This document shows positions 34,401 through 49,400 of a stretch of 64,000 nt of DNA, one piece after another. This stretch comes from Linepithema humile (lineage: Eukaryota > Arthropoda > Insecta > Hymenoptera > Formicidae), in contig NC_090132.1 of assembly GCF_040581485.1 (NCBI RefSeq), positions 26,175,911-26,239,910 on the forward strand, in the 5' to 3' direction. A program made the position numbers and the translations under genes. The notes under the pieces are model-generated. The model was given only the letters and a program-made list of their open reading frames with translations, was not told the DNA's origin and did no database searches. Position 1 is the first letter of the stretch, and the number at the start of each line of letters is the position of its first letter.

Positions 34401-37400
34401 AGAGAATCAAGACTCTGCAATTTTGTTTCATAATGCTCGAGGGAAGTGCTAAAATAAATCTTAGAATATTAATTGATGTAGAAACTATAAACACTTTATT
34501 CTCCTCTTGGACTTGTTTAAAAAACTGTCTACTTTATTGCGGTAAATATTTCTCCATGGCGAAACTCATCGGCGCATACGTCGCCGGGAGTGGCTCTTGA
34601 AAATTTTATTCGCGAGAGCAATCCTCGACAGTAAAATTTCCGACGTACATTGAGAGCGACACTTAATGAGTGCCCAATTGAGAGTTTTATTCTCCGAGAG
34701 CGATCCTCGATAATAAAACTCTCGAGTGTGCACTTCGCCTAGCCTTAGATATATTGCGCTACGTCCGATTCTCTCTCTTTCTCCTTGCTCTAAATTTGCT
34801 GGCATCGAGCCGCGTCATTCTGCACCCACTATTTTAATCAACTAATTCTGATTAGCAATTCTCTGTGCCTCTCATATTTTCAGCTATGAAGATCACATAT
34901 GTCAAATCTCCACTTTATTAATAGTTAATATAAATTAATCAAATCGATCATTTTTGTTGTAAAAATCTTTTTACGTGCAATTAAAAATGAGTAATAATGA
35001 TTATGCTCATTTTATTTAACGCAATTAAAATTTTTTCTGAAAAAAGTATTATTTTTAAAAACTGAAATATAGATAAAAAATATTTTACGACTCCTCTCAA
35101 ATTGAATTATCAGCGATTGCCGCAGGAAACAGAAACATATACATGATAAATTTGTACATATTGATCTTGCATTAAGCTAATATCGCCATGGACACCTTTT
35201 ATTCGTGGATTGATCATGAAAGAGTGGTGGAAAAAAATATGTTAACGTTTTGCGCGTAGTTTTATATACTTCTACGGCTTAACAACGCGTTACAAGACAG
35301 TCGAAGTAAAAGTTATTTGATTAATTTCACGTTAAGCACCGCGTCGTGATTTATCGCGAGCGAGTTCAAGATTATTACTCTATATTGAAAAAAATATTGA
35401 TAAAAACTTGATATCGTTTGATAAAACTATGATATTTTAAATCCACAAATTGACTTAAGCACACCATGCGTAATTACGCGCTTTTATCGTGATTTATCAC
35501 AGTCGGAAACTTAATGATTATCTTTTATTATCCACTGGGCCATAGGTCGTACACGCGATCTTGTGCGATTTCGTCATTTCTTTCTTTGGAAAGACGATAA
35601 AAAGAATATATAATTTCTGTGAAGTCAATTCTTGTTATTACAAATGCGGGAAGATAAAAATGAACTACATATCACAATTCTAGAATGTAGAAAAAATATA
35701 GTCAAAAATAGATAAATAAATAAATAAATACAGACTTCAGATTTTATTTTTATATATTTATATTATTGAAGATTTTCTTATTTAAATTTAATAATACTAT
35801 ACTCGCAATTGTTTTTTCAGGATATTATCGCGAAAGATTATAAAATTAAGATTTCTCTTCATATTAAACAATTATATTACTGAAGATTTTCTCTAAAATT
35901 AAGTAATTGCATTACAAATTAAATAATTCACGCTGTATTCCTCGTCTATTCTATTTTGCATCATTTGTCAGAATACAAAATAACTTTCTGTAATTTCCCT
36001 CAATATCGACCAGATCAAATATAATTTGCTTTGCAAATTGATAACCGCGAAGTCACCGTCGTAAAGCTACCGTCGTACGTTCACTGATTATAGATGCTTA
36101 TTTTGCGAGTTATTAAAGGCACAAGTCGAAGGTAAATGACGCGCTTTAACCTCGTTCGATTTTGAAGCGTTTCGTAACGCGATGCTCTCATCGATCTTTT
36201 TTTCACGTCTTTTTTATTTAATACTGAAGCGCATGAGGGTTTTTATACGTCGATGAAGCGTCCATAGTTTATCTATCAAGATTGCAATTCGTATTTATGA
36301 TGACGGCATCCATGCAGCCGGCTTGAATCTGCAGGTGGCTCGCCTGTTGCAACCCTTCGTCTTCTTGATCTCACAGTGGGTTACATCTATTCCGTCTTCA
36401 TATATCACCATATCGATAAAAATGTAACCCGCATTTATAGCGCACGTCTGCTTCTAAAAAGCACAATGGTATCAGTGCGCCAGTTTTTATACAACGCGCG
36501 AGATCAAAATACCGCGGAATAAAGTTCGTCAACAGCGCCGCGTAAGTTTCTCTTCTCTCGAAACGCTTTTAAATGGACGTAATATTCTGAAGATATAATT
36601 ACACCGATTTCATTATTGAAATTTCAAATATTAACGAAGAGGAATGGGTCCCCGATAGAGATTACATTTTCATTATATACGAGTCATATATATCAGTCGA
36701 GCTTATTATAAATCGAGCACGGAGACGTCTAAGATCGATCATTTTCCTATGCAAATATAAAAAAAATACTGTAATCATATGATTAACGTGTTATTGCATT
36801 AATTCACGCATACACGCTGCCGATCGCCGTAATTGCAAACTCATTCACTATCAATATCCGAGATAGACTCGTGTTTCGCAGTGACGTAGCAATCGCGTAG
36901 CAACCGTCGATCGTGCTGGCGTTTATTTTCATTTCGAAGAAAAAAAACGAAGTTTATCTTCGGGCAACCGTTTTACGACGGCGGCCGCAAAATACGTATC
37001 ACCATAGGTAACCGCTCATTATCATAATCATTACGCTCGGTGTGCTTGTTTATGCAACTGGCTTCGGCGCGCTTCGTGAATTTATTGCCATCGTAGCTTC
37101 TTTTACTTCATACTGTCGTCGCACGTCGTATCACGCTCGAAGGACAAAAATGACGATGTCGAAGAAACGCGCAATGTTTCTCAACAGCCTGTCTCTGTTT
37201 GTCGATACAATAATCATAGTGCTCGTGTTATTAGTTAACATATTTTTTATTTTGCCTGAATGACATTCGCAGGTTTATTTTTACTCGATCTACAATTAAA
37301 AATAATTACAATTAAAAATATTAGAGGTATTAAATGCATTGATATAATAATCATATGTTGAACATAGTTATTGTATTGATAATTATATATAATTATGTAT

Positions 37401-40400
37401 GTAGTAATAATTATTGTATTAATAATTATTTTAATTATTATATTTTTACTTTACTCAAATTTCCCTTTATTTAGTCTTCAAAGATTGATTTACAAAACGG
37501 CTCTTTATTTCCATTTTGGCTTGAAAATCATTATTTAAAAAGTCAGTACCTCGATATTTTTGCGAAACAAAAGTTGATTTTAAATTTTACAAGAGACATT
37601 GTGCATTTACTTTATATTAATACCGGAACATTTTGTATAAGTGAATTAAGCGCGCCTCTTTTCAATATGTACCTCTTGTAGCAGAATATTTTTAGAACGC
37701 CGTACGGTCGTCCTTGTGATGCAGCGTTGAAAAACAACTAGCACCTTTTAATGTCATTGAAGCGCAAAACGCGGCGTTATTGTTATCGCGTATGCGAATG
37801 ACGGAACAGAGTACGCGAACCGTCTAAACGAGCCTGTCGATCACTCCTGAATAGACATCTCGACGCGAGTCGAGCCACGAAGCTTGCCTTGGATGGCTCA
37901 AAAGGCAGAGCGGAAAATCCGCTCTCGGCCGCAGTTTTTATTTTCTTAATTAAAAGTACCGGCGAAAGTTTCTCTCTCGGATGCGGCGCGCTGTAATCTG
38001 TTGCTAATTAAATAGAGATGCTCGCAGAGCGGGGGGACAGGACGAGAGCGTATATCCGCAATCCGTAAATTATCGACGCCACTTCTCAGGTTATTAGACC
38101 CCGGCGTTATCGTGCACGCCGCAAATAGGAACACTTCGAGGAGTTCATCCCGCCGATGAAACGACAATCCGGTCCCTTCACAGGATAAGAGAGAATTCGA
38201 TCCTGTTAAAAATGACGTTCTCTCGGCCGTCGGTGTATACGTGGCTGTGTATGTATGTGACCTTGGTTTTCTTATTTGGAAATACGCGCGCGGAGTAAAA
38301 ACGAATGAGAACTTGGCGCGCCGTCGCGAACAGACAGCCTTATTCGCTCGGAACGGACGAAATTGCTCGTCGCTAAACATTCGACTTTGATTTGCGAAAT
38401 GTTTCGGGTGAGTGTCGTTCGGATTGCATTTGGCGCGTCCGATGTCAAAGGCGCATTTCGCCCCGTCGTGTCCTTTTGCAATCGCCGTCGGCGCGCGGAG
38501 GTGGCGGCGGCGGCGAGAAGAGGAGGGGGAAAAGTCCTTTTGGTATCTCTGATCCCGACGGAATGCAAACTCCCCGACCTCGCTGCCAGGTGCCCGATTC
38601 TCACAACGAATGTCTTTTGCCGCCGTTCCTTTCCGTTTATTTGCCCCGTCGCTGCCGCAGACGAGATCGTTTCATTTCCAGAAAAATACCGTACACACGG
38701 TTTAAATCGCCGTGAAATATATGCACATGCGTAATTATGCTGTAACAACGCTCAGAGCGTCCTACGAGTTTCACGGACGCGGACGCTGATTTTCAACACA
38801 CATCTCTCCTTCACTAATTAAATGTCCGCGATTAATAACATGCAATTTAACGCTCAACGTAGTTACAAAACATTTTGCAATACACTTTTTCAGGCACATA
38901 ATTAAATCACAGCATTCATTAGTTATCCAAACAGATTATAAAACACGAGTCTGCAACATTGCTTTTAATCGCGATGGGAAAAACTTTCAGCTAGGCGTCT
39001 TTGTTTTTTGTTTTTTTTTGCTAATAAATTTTAATTATTATGTGCACAAAATACGATCAATATTTTTTTTTGCGCTCGCACATAATACCGCGACTGTGGT
39101 TTGCAATAATTTAATAGATTTTTCAGTCACATCAATTTATTTCAACGAAATAAATTTGACAGTAAATCATGGTATTGTATGTATCGCATGTATTGTAGCG
39201 TGAGCGCGAAAAAAATAGTGGTCGTCAACGCGAGGTCGGCTAAATTGAATTGAAGTTTTAACGCAGCTTTTTTTTCGGAAACAGAAAGCTCTACATACAA
39301 AAATTTTACACTCTACACGTATTTTTTTTTTTTTATCGAGAATCACCACCTTTCACGTTTTGCTGTGATTTTCGCTGCATCCTCTATAATAAAACGTGCC
39401 GACAAACTGATCGCGACTTGAAAATGTTAAAGTCACTTCGGTTATTTATAATATCGACGCAGCTAAAAGTGTCTCGCGCACATCCACGCCGCGGAGCATA
39501 ACGGTGAGTCGCAATAAATGCCGCGCTCTATGAATAGAGTATCGGGAAGAACGGACTTATCGTTGCCTATTAAATTGTGCGAGCTGCACCATATCGAAAT
39601 GCACTCTCCTCGCGGACGTTGGCTATTTACATCGATCGTAATATCGGGCTTCGTTGATCATCGACCGCGGCTGCAAAAACGGTGTCCTCGTTGAAACGCG
39701 CCAAAGACGCCGGATCGATCAATAAATTTCGAACTCGTGAATTCGAGATGAGATCAGTGTCATTCGTTGTACAAGAAATATAGCAATATTATTAAATATC
39801 GAGGTTCAAGCATGACTAAGTTATTTCTTTCATAATTTTTATATAATATTGTTATCAAATAAGCAAATTTGAGAATCAGCGAGATGTCTTGATTAACAAT
39901 TGAATGAGAAATTCCAGTTATTCGTTATCATCGCAAAATGTATGTAATATCAAATTAATCGTATTGTCGGCTATAATGATGTTATTGATATTTCTGTGGA
40001 TATGTGGATGATAGATGTATTCATAGATACGTCACATAATGCAGAATGTGATTACATTGACATGTAATTATGCTCCCCCTCGACAAGGGATAAGATTTGG
40101 AACACAAATAGATCAATATGTATGCATATCAGCGTGTACGTAACTTCGTCAGATTATGATTTGCCAGGGAAAACGGCGATATAAATATCACTTTCCTTAT
40201 TTCGCAAAACACAGTAATATTTATGAAAGTAATTTACTTAGCGTAAAATCCCAGTTACTTTATTACATTTTTTAAAAATGATAATTTAATGAGGAAAAAA
40301 GTATGAAACCACGTCAGAGTGATAATGTGCAAAAAAAGATATGAATTTAAATTGCAAATCAAATAGTCAATATGTATGCATCGATGCAAAATAAATATCG

Positions 40401-43400
40401 AATCCTCCGCGCGCGTGTGTGCGCGCGCGCGTTGATAAGGCTCGGCGATAAGGCGCTCGACACGCTACAAAGCCTCGGATTACTCGTTTCGGCGAAGATG
40501 GCAGGAAAGGTGCTCCGCGACTTTCTCAAGAACGATCGAATGTCTCGAAACTTTCGTATCGCCCGAACAAGTCGCCAGCTCTCGTTGTCGCGATTGCTCG
40601 TGCGAGAAGGAGAGCGAGAGACGCTCCGGATTCTCCTTCGGAGTTCGTCGGCCGGTGGAGCGCAATTTCGCGGCGGCCGAAACCGCCGGCGTTCGACAGA
40701 TTATCATGGGCTCGCTCGCGGTGTCGTTAACCGTGCCGAGAGAGTGAGGTCAGCATCGCCATGCGCCACTCAATAAATCAGAGCTGCCGCTGTGCATCGT
40801 ACGACCCCACCGGTGGCGGTGGGAAGCGATGAGTACGGTCGAATTCTGCCACGTGATCCGTCAACAGAGATCGTCCGGCTAGCATACGCGCATCCGTCGG
40901 ATAGGTGCAACGTATCCGTATGAAGCTGAAATTATCCAGAATTTCGAGCGCGCGTTGAAAACGAAGGTATATAAAAGAGAAAACGCAAATTACACACAAC
41001 ATCGGAAATCCGAGTCAGATTTTTCTTTCTATATATATATAAAAAAAAAGTATAAAAATCGAGAACGTAATTGTTTATCTGATTTATTATTGGAGGAGAT
41101 TATATCGTTGGAAGGCACTTCAAATTTCTTATCTTTTATATGTTTAATTATACACCAGTATCATTGGTGATTTTATCGCTAAAATGCACTTCAAACTCCT
41201 TATCTCTTATATGTTTAATTATACGAATTATATCGACATGACTGTGTCATATTGCTACCTTCCACCTGTAATTTTGGTAAACGCTACGATTAACCTAAGT
41301 GTACTTTTCAGTATCTCTCTAGCATCGTAGATCGAATTTACTAGCATCGATAGCTATTTTGTACAGAAAAAACGTTTTACGGAAAAACGCGCTTACCAGT
41401 ATTTTCACTGATGGCTTTTGCCAACATGAATTTTGCAGCAAACGCTGTGTCTCGTAACAAAATATGACTCGGAAAGACGTTTATTGGGCGATCTATTTGT
41501 TGCAGTATTTTCGACACAATGCAGCGATTCAATTTTCAACTCGATCCGTCAAATGATCATCATGGATTTGTAATAATTTGAAATATACGTGCAGTTTTGT
41601 TGCATCAACAGTTGGAATAACGTCGAAATTATTGCATAGATTGATTTTATTTTTCGCGATATTCAGAATTCGTGGCAGAATCTACTGTTCTTGGTTTTTT
41701 TACCTTTCAGTTTTTTTTTTTTTTTCTTTTATTTTGCTCGGCTGCCCCGTGTAAAATATAATTCGAGAGTGCATTGTTACGTTATTCACGGTTCGTTAAA
41801 AAATAAACTCAATCACTTGACAGTCCACTTGCCATACGAAATAGTAATAATTGAATGTACGCGTAGCAACCTAATTATCGCATAATTAAGCATACGCTTT
41901 GAATTATTTTACGGCGAGCATTTTATAAAAATTAGCGTGTGGTACTCAAAGGCAATATTATAATTGACTATCATCGGCGAATAATTGTATTATTCTGTGA
42001 ATTACGCGGTACAACGATGAATGCGTAACGAGATAGCATATTTTCATAATAAATCAAAATGTTCCCGATCAGCTCGCCCGTGCTCGCTTCTACATCGTTA
42101 TCCTTTAAATCCCCAGGATTATTAATAAAAACTGTATTACATGTTACCGCTTTTAATTAATTATACAAAAGCTCTTATTAATGCTGATAAATAAATGAGG
42201 TTCGACGGACAGCAAATACACGAGATCCGTTGATAATTACCAGCGATTAATTATCAACGGAATGATATCGAGATACGCGGAGCGAATAAACGCGTTTCAT
42301 AAATAAACATTTTCATTCATTTAACAAAAATACATCGAGAATTGCCTCGCTCTGGACACACGAGAAATGATACGGTATAGTGTTTTCTCGTGCATACTTT
42401 TTTTTTTTTTTTTTAAGTACAGAAAAAAGATTTTAATCGCGCACGGGCGGAGATCGATATGGGGAATCGCATCGGTGTCCGACGACAAAGAAGTTGCCTA
42501 CACCTGCATGAAAAGTGACCTACTTCTCCTCGTAATTCCCCGAGATACGGGAAGAAAGTTCACGTCTTTTACTTTCGCATCTTCCTTTACGTCGACGCGG
42601 TCGTTGCGGTCGCTTTCGCAAAAAAGCAGCTCGTCTAACGAGAAACGGGCTGGGAAGTGTGCTTCCTCGATTTTCATGAGCGTCGGATAAGTCGTACGAT
42701 AGTTCAAGAGATATACGCGTATTCTTTGATATGTGCCTGTTTATAGGAATTATAGGAGTTTCTTCGGAGAGATAAATCGATACCTTTCGTTCCGTCGGAA
42801 TATCGCCGAAGCTGTAAAATATACAAAAGAATATTTTAAATATATGTTTTAATTTCTTAAAAAAATTCTGTCCATTCGAATTTTTAAGAAGGAAAAATTA
42901 GAAAAAAAAATTAAAAAATGTTTCACATTTTTGATGCCAACATTTTTCACGTTCTTACATCATCTCTCTGTAATTTGAAAGTCGCTATTTCCTCCGCATT
43001 TTATGATTTGCAAAAGAATTTTTTATTCTAGCGAATTTTCATAATGCACAGAAAGACTAATAGTCTTATTATTACACGTTTCACAGTTAATAGCTGACAC
43101 TTGACCTGAAGTAATCAGCAATCATCTAATTTACAATTCTTATCCGATCGGGAGAGATTGCGAGATCAGCGAGTTTTCTCGGGAAAAGCAACGCGCCGAG
43201 ACGCGATTATTCGCACGCGGAAGCGATTGCGAGCATTATCCGCGATAAACATTGGGAACGTGTCGTGCGAATAGTGGCGTAGCGCATGGATATAATAGCG
43301 GGATACTTATTTTTCAAATCGTCGTTCCGCGATTATATGCGTGACGACGAGAGAAATGCTCTCGGGCGCTGCTACGTATAAAAGCACGGTAATGCAGACC

Positions 43401-46400
43401 CGGTGAAATTATCGGTCCGCCGCTATGAAAATCGGCGAAAGATTTTCGTGCGAAATAACACCCGGGACTTTATTACCGCGTTTACACCGCGCTAAATCTT
43501 TTTACTGCCACCGGTTTGTCGGTGCCCGCTATTTTTTTTCCCCCTTTTCTTTTCCTTTGTCCGTTCCTCTTTCTTTTTTTTTTCCACTCGTCTACGTCGG
43601 AATAAATGCTTTATTGCCCACCGATGCGACTGGGCCAGTGGCGTAACTGGACCCGGAGTACTTCAATTTTTAACGGATTGGAAAACGTAAAGCACAAAAA
43701 ACCGTGTCTTACTTTGAGACGGTCAAGATGCCGAATTAAACCACGTCAAAAAAGTATTGAACGACTTGAGAAAATAAGAGAAGCTTCACTTTACGCTATT
43801 ATTATTAAATATTACATCTTCCAATTATTTGAATTACTGTGAGGTTTAAAATGCAACTCAATATTTCCGAAAAACCTACTGTCGTTTATTTTTTCCTGCG
43901 CAAATTTTTAAATTTGCAAAGACGAGAAAGCAAGCTGTTAAAACTAGTGTTGCAATAATTTCATCAATATGTATGCGACAGATATGCAATATATGGAGGT
44001 AATTAACTTGTCACTGCTTAAACGGAGGCGTAGATAAATTTATCAGTTGACTAACGATGTAAATTTTTTTTTTTTTTCTTTTTTTTTTGAGGAACCGGCC
44101 ATTAAAATTAAACTCCGACGTAACGAGGAGTTAAAGCTCGTCGCGCCGCTCGTAATCGCATTCCTCCGTTTCTCTGTTTACATCGCTTTAAGCGTGAAAA
44201 CGCATCGGTGCGCGATAAGAATTTTTTCCCGTCCGCGGCGGAGAGAGAGCAAGTCGTATCACCGCAACATATCCCCCGGCGGCGCGTATCTTGACAATAT
44301 TTTTAAACACGCTGCCGTGCCCCGCCGGTTAAGCCAAACAACCCGGTCGTCTTCCGTTTATTATCCCGCGTAGGCGAGTGTACGTTCTCACTCGCGCTGG
44401 ATAAATGTCTCGTGTAACATCGTCCCCCTATGTCGGACGACTTTGCGAACGACTGTATAATACATACCTGCGTGTAAGGTATCAGCAAATTCGCGTTCCG
44501 CCTATCGGAAGCACTAATAGATGATAAATTTTATGTTGTCCAGCGCCTTCGCTTTAATATAATGCGCAGAGTTTGACGGCGCACTTCAGCGTGGAATCTT
44601 ATTGGGATTATATTTTAATTATTGATATATAGTTGGTGTTAAACATGTTGAAAGATAAAAAAAGAGATGAGGTTGATTAAATGTTTATTTTATTAAAGAA
44701 ATTGACTTTGCTGCGTGAAGTACATGCTCGAGTTTCACGCTCGCTGTTGACCGATACCAGACGCGACAGATAAGATAGTAATAAATAAGCCGCGTGGCAG
44801 CTCGGTTAATCGTAACCTAGTGCACTTTTTTTCATATTTCGAGGTGAAGGTTCTTTTTATTTCGTCGATGATTTCGCACATTGTAATCAGCGCGATTCCG
44901 AGCGCGCGCGCGCGCGCGCGCGCTCGATGACGTGCATCCTAATGAACGAATTACTGTCCTCTTGCGTGCATCCGCGAACGAACGCGCGGAAACACGGCGT
45001 GACGACTGCCGTAAAATACCGCCAAGTGCAAACAATGCTCATCGATGATACGTGTTTACTTTCGTATAATTTTTGGACGACCGCCAAAGCGTCGTTTGCC
45101 GCCGTCAATTTTGCCACTGGCAAACGGCCGAAATCTTCGTCAAACCATATGTCCGCCGGTCGGGAAAAGCCGGGCGTGTGTTGTCTGAAATCTTGTACGG
45201 TGAACGAGCACACGAGTTGCGGCGAAGAGAAGAACGGTTGTTGTCAAATTTAACGCTCGTTATAAGCTGCGCGTATCGAGTGATTTATCTTGCTCCCGCC
45301 GTTCTTCCGGAAAATCTTTCTCGTCGAGGCGTGCAGTCTATGTTCGTTCCGAGTCGGTTTCGCGAGTAAACCGAGTAATTCAGCGGCCTCCGCGCGCATT
45401 GGAATTACGACGAGAACGTGAGCGAGAGCGTTAATTATTTGAACGGCTTTTCGCGTAAATGTTGTAGATTTTAACTTGATTTGGAAATAAGGACAGCTCC
45501 CGCGACGATTAGAGATCCATCCGAGAGTTTTATTTATTTTTAATATCAACGACAGGTGTATTTATTTTTAATATCAACGACAGGTGTATTTATTTTTAAT
45601 ATCAACGACAGGTGTATTTATTTTTAATATTAACGACTGATTTCGTCGTTTTCTTGAATCAGCACTCGTAAGACAATACAGTTTACTTACAGTACACATT
45701 TATACGCCAGCAAAGTTTGTTTCGTCAAAACAGTGCTGACCGTTGAAATTTAAGTTATCACTTCTACAACATTGTAGAAGGAAGCAGTTTTATTTGACAC
45801 GTCGATGCAAATTTTTATGCGAAGAACATTTTTCATCATAATTCTTCTAGGATCGCCGCAATATTTAATTTTCTTAACCGGAAAAAATACAATACTTAGC
45901 GCGTTTCATCCGAGCTCACTCCGCAGACGCGAAACAAAAATGCCGTGTGCATGGATAATAAGAATTAAAGTTGGATATATCCTTTCGTATTCGTATATAT
46001 ATATTATCGAATCGGAGCGTATGCTTTAATCCGTGTCAGAGCGTGCATTTGGAGTTCACATTCTATTTATAGCTCTTGCTTTAACGCGATTATTAACGGT
46101 AATGATTCCATTAACGCTTAATTGGAAAGGTAGCCAGGTAAGATCGTAAAAAAGCCAATTGCCGAAAAAAAAAGCCTTTGCACAAGCCTTTATGTGAGCC
46201 TTAAATTTTCAAAGTTCACGCTCATACCTGTGTCGCGTCGCAATCAAAACGAACACGTTGAGTTTGATTTAAACATGAGCGTGAACATTACATTAATTTA
46301 AACTCGCGCTGTGTTTTCGCGGCATATAATTTATGCGCGTAATTATTTCATACATAAACATCATCACTCCGGACGAAAGTTTCTGCAATAAAACTCGACA

Positions 46401-49400
46401 CTGTTAACGCCCCACTTAATATACACAGCAGCGGATGAATGACCTTATAATTTCACGTTACAAAGATATCTGCATAATCTGCTTCTGCATTATATTCCGA
46501 AAATAATGTTTAAACATCAGGGAATCGATTTTGTATGAGTTTTACAGCGTTCGATGGCACGAAAACGGTTACATCGTGATGAAACGCGTAGCGATATCGA
46601 GAGATGCTCAAGTGCGTTCGCGAAAAGCGTCATTTCCGTGCGCCGGCTCGCAAATCCGCAGCGGATCGGGATTAACGATACGATCGATCCTTATCTTCCC
46701 TCGCACTCGAGAGGATTGCCGTTGCGCGTCGCGCAGGACACCCGTGTATCGCAACATCATCGGTCTCTCGGCCCTGCGAGTACATTAACAGCGCTTCGCG
46801 AGTAAACGCACCGGCGATCTGTGCTGTTATATCTGTGTACACGGGCAAAGAGCGTATTAATGTTCGCGGCGGGCATATGCCGACTACGCGGAGCGGCGGG
46901 CGGTTGATTAGAGCCCCGGTTGTTCATGTCAACACACGAAACGGGCGGAAACGTGGTAACGCCGTGCATCCGTGTGCGCGCGCGCGTTCGAACGGACGAC
47001 TTTAGTAGTCGACCGACCTGGTGGAATGCCCGTGCGTCAGAGAACGACCTTCCCTCCGCGCGGCTTGCACCGTGTCGAAGAACTTAGCCTGCCATAATGT
47101 GGCTTGTGCTGTGGTGAAACGCTTCTATTTCGCGCGCCACCGTGATTCCTCGCGATGCGGGCAGTTCCTACGCATTAGTTGATTTTCGAAAATGTATATA
47201 TTTTTCTCTTTAATATTCTTTGCAACGTTTTAATCCGTTTTGCATTTCGTAATTGATTAAAATTTGGATCATTTAAAATTTCGCAAATAACTTTGCTGAA
47301 TGTTTTATATTTTCGGCGCAGAATTATTGTCAATTGCATTTTGTTAATTTTGTTAATTTTATTTACGCTTTACGGAGGCCGCTACAAATTTCCATAGAAA
47401 TACGCGCGAAAGAAATACATTTTTATCGATTTTTATTTATCTACCTGACTTTTTATGTATGTTTACGGATTTGTGAGCAACAATGTGCGTTTTAGCGTCA
47501 CATCTAGATCTAGGCTCGTTACACTATTTGTACGCAAATTGTGCAGCCGCTTGAAACGCAGAGACGCGGCGGGCGGACATAAATTATATACATAATAAAA
47601 TGCAACGTTGCGTATCGCGCAGTATGAAGAAATAATTCGTTACGCCGAAGTCTCTGCGTGATACATAAGAACGCGTTATCGCATCGCATTACTTCGAATA
47701 ACGTAAGCCGTGACTTGCAAAAAGAACGCAGTGCCAGCCGACAAAGTTTTAAGGTAATATATTTTTTTGCGAGCACTCTCGTGATTATACTCTGTTGGTT
47801 TTTTTTTCACATACGCAAGTGATTAAATGTAATTAAGTTTTTATGTCGTTTTCATAATGAGATAGTCTTTAATAATAACAATCGAAATAGCGATATCAAC
47901 TCGATATAATAGTATCAACAAGCCGTGTCGCAATTCGCAGCTCGAACTTCTTTGCACGCTTATATAATTATTACTTCAGCGGTTTTTCTTCTCAGGCTTA
48001 AATATATTCATCCGCGCGTTCGGGGTTTCACAAGCAAACATTGATAAAAAGACAGTTTAGGATGCATAATCATACGTCTATACGTCTATACGCTATAGTG
48101 TAGTATACTACTCGATTATGTGGCCATAATGAATTATCATGCGCATATTTCTTGCGAAAGGAACATTATGACATATCTCCGGCAAAAGCCATGGGTTGCG
48201 GAATTAAACCCATACATTCTTGCATGCTACGTGACCGTGTAAACAGGAGAAAGGTTTTAATCATAGTGGTCATGCACGATGATAGTGCGCGCGTTCTTGT
48301 ACAACGCGATATTAACGCCAATCAAAGTACATTTATTTGATTTTTTATGGGCCCCCAGGGTTTTATTGTGCGGCGTGTGAGTCACATGACTTTTTACTTA
48401 TTTGTCAGAAATAATCGTTGTAATATTTACTAGCAATAACTGTCGAGTGGTTCCGTGGCTTCGAGTGGCGCGTATCTAAAAGCGCTTTAAAATCTGAAAG
48501 AATTAAAAATTAAGAATTTAAAATCAACTTTTTGCAATTCGTGCTGTATACGTCATTCATGATCGCGCAGTAAAAAAGACGCCGCAGGGACACGTGTGAT
48601 TTATGAAGGAATTATTATGTTTATCGAAAAACGTATGTCCGTATTCCGTCGGATCGTTCGCTTTGAAAATAGGTCGAAGATTCTCGCGGAGGATAATCGA
48701 TATTTGCGATCTTCTGTTCGAACTATTTCTGAAGTGATGGCTCATTTAATAGAGACTTCTGTTAATCTCAATCTGACAAAACACCGTGTCGCTCGGGCAC
48801 AATGTGCGACTATCTCTAAGAATAATGCGCGTCAGCTGATTCAGTTTGAGTGTATGAATGAACGTGCGGCTTTGCCAACTGTGTGATAGCTCTCATCAAT
48901 CATGCCTTGGCACATCTTCGCTCGGGATTAAAAAAAAGAAAAGAAAAAAAATAATAATAGACATCGCGTTTACCGTGCAAACGAACTCTCGCGAAACCGA
49001 TCGTGACCGGGGAACTTCCTTGCGGCGCGCGCGAATTCGATTTATGCGCGCTTCTCGCGGACGCTTTCTTCCTTCCATGATCGGACGGACGGAGGTTTTA
49101 TTCAATTAATTCGTGTCACCGCGAAACACGCGATCCGACCGCGACGGGAACACGTCCTAGGGGGTTTCAACTCGCAGTTGGCACACGTGCGCAGGTGGAG
49201 TGTGGTTTTTGCCAGGCAGTGGTGGTGGTGACGGTGGTGGTGGTAGCAGCAACGGCGGTGGTGGTTTTTTACGCCAACCGCGAGGTCTCTGGTGGCTTTT
49301 TTCCTTCTTTTCTTTGGTACCCACCCGTGGCATGGAAGGGACCGACGGCGGCGGCGGCGGCGGCGGCGGACGACAGGGAGGGAGAACGGCGGTTGAGGGG

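Noticed and set aside
35490..35520. tatcacag motif resembling the miR-2 seed
   Set aside because: The surrounding sequence does not fold into a hairpin with a matching arm.
48596..48886. 96-codon plus-strand frame in the tay intron
   Set aside because: No domain, no compatible splice partners in tay, and no second supporting signal.
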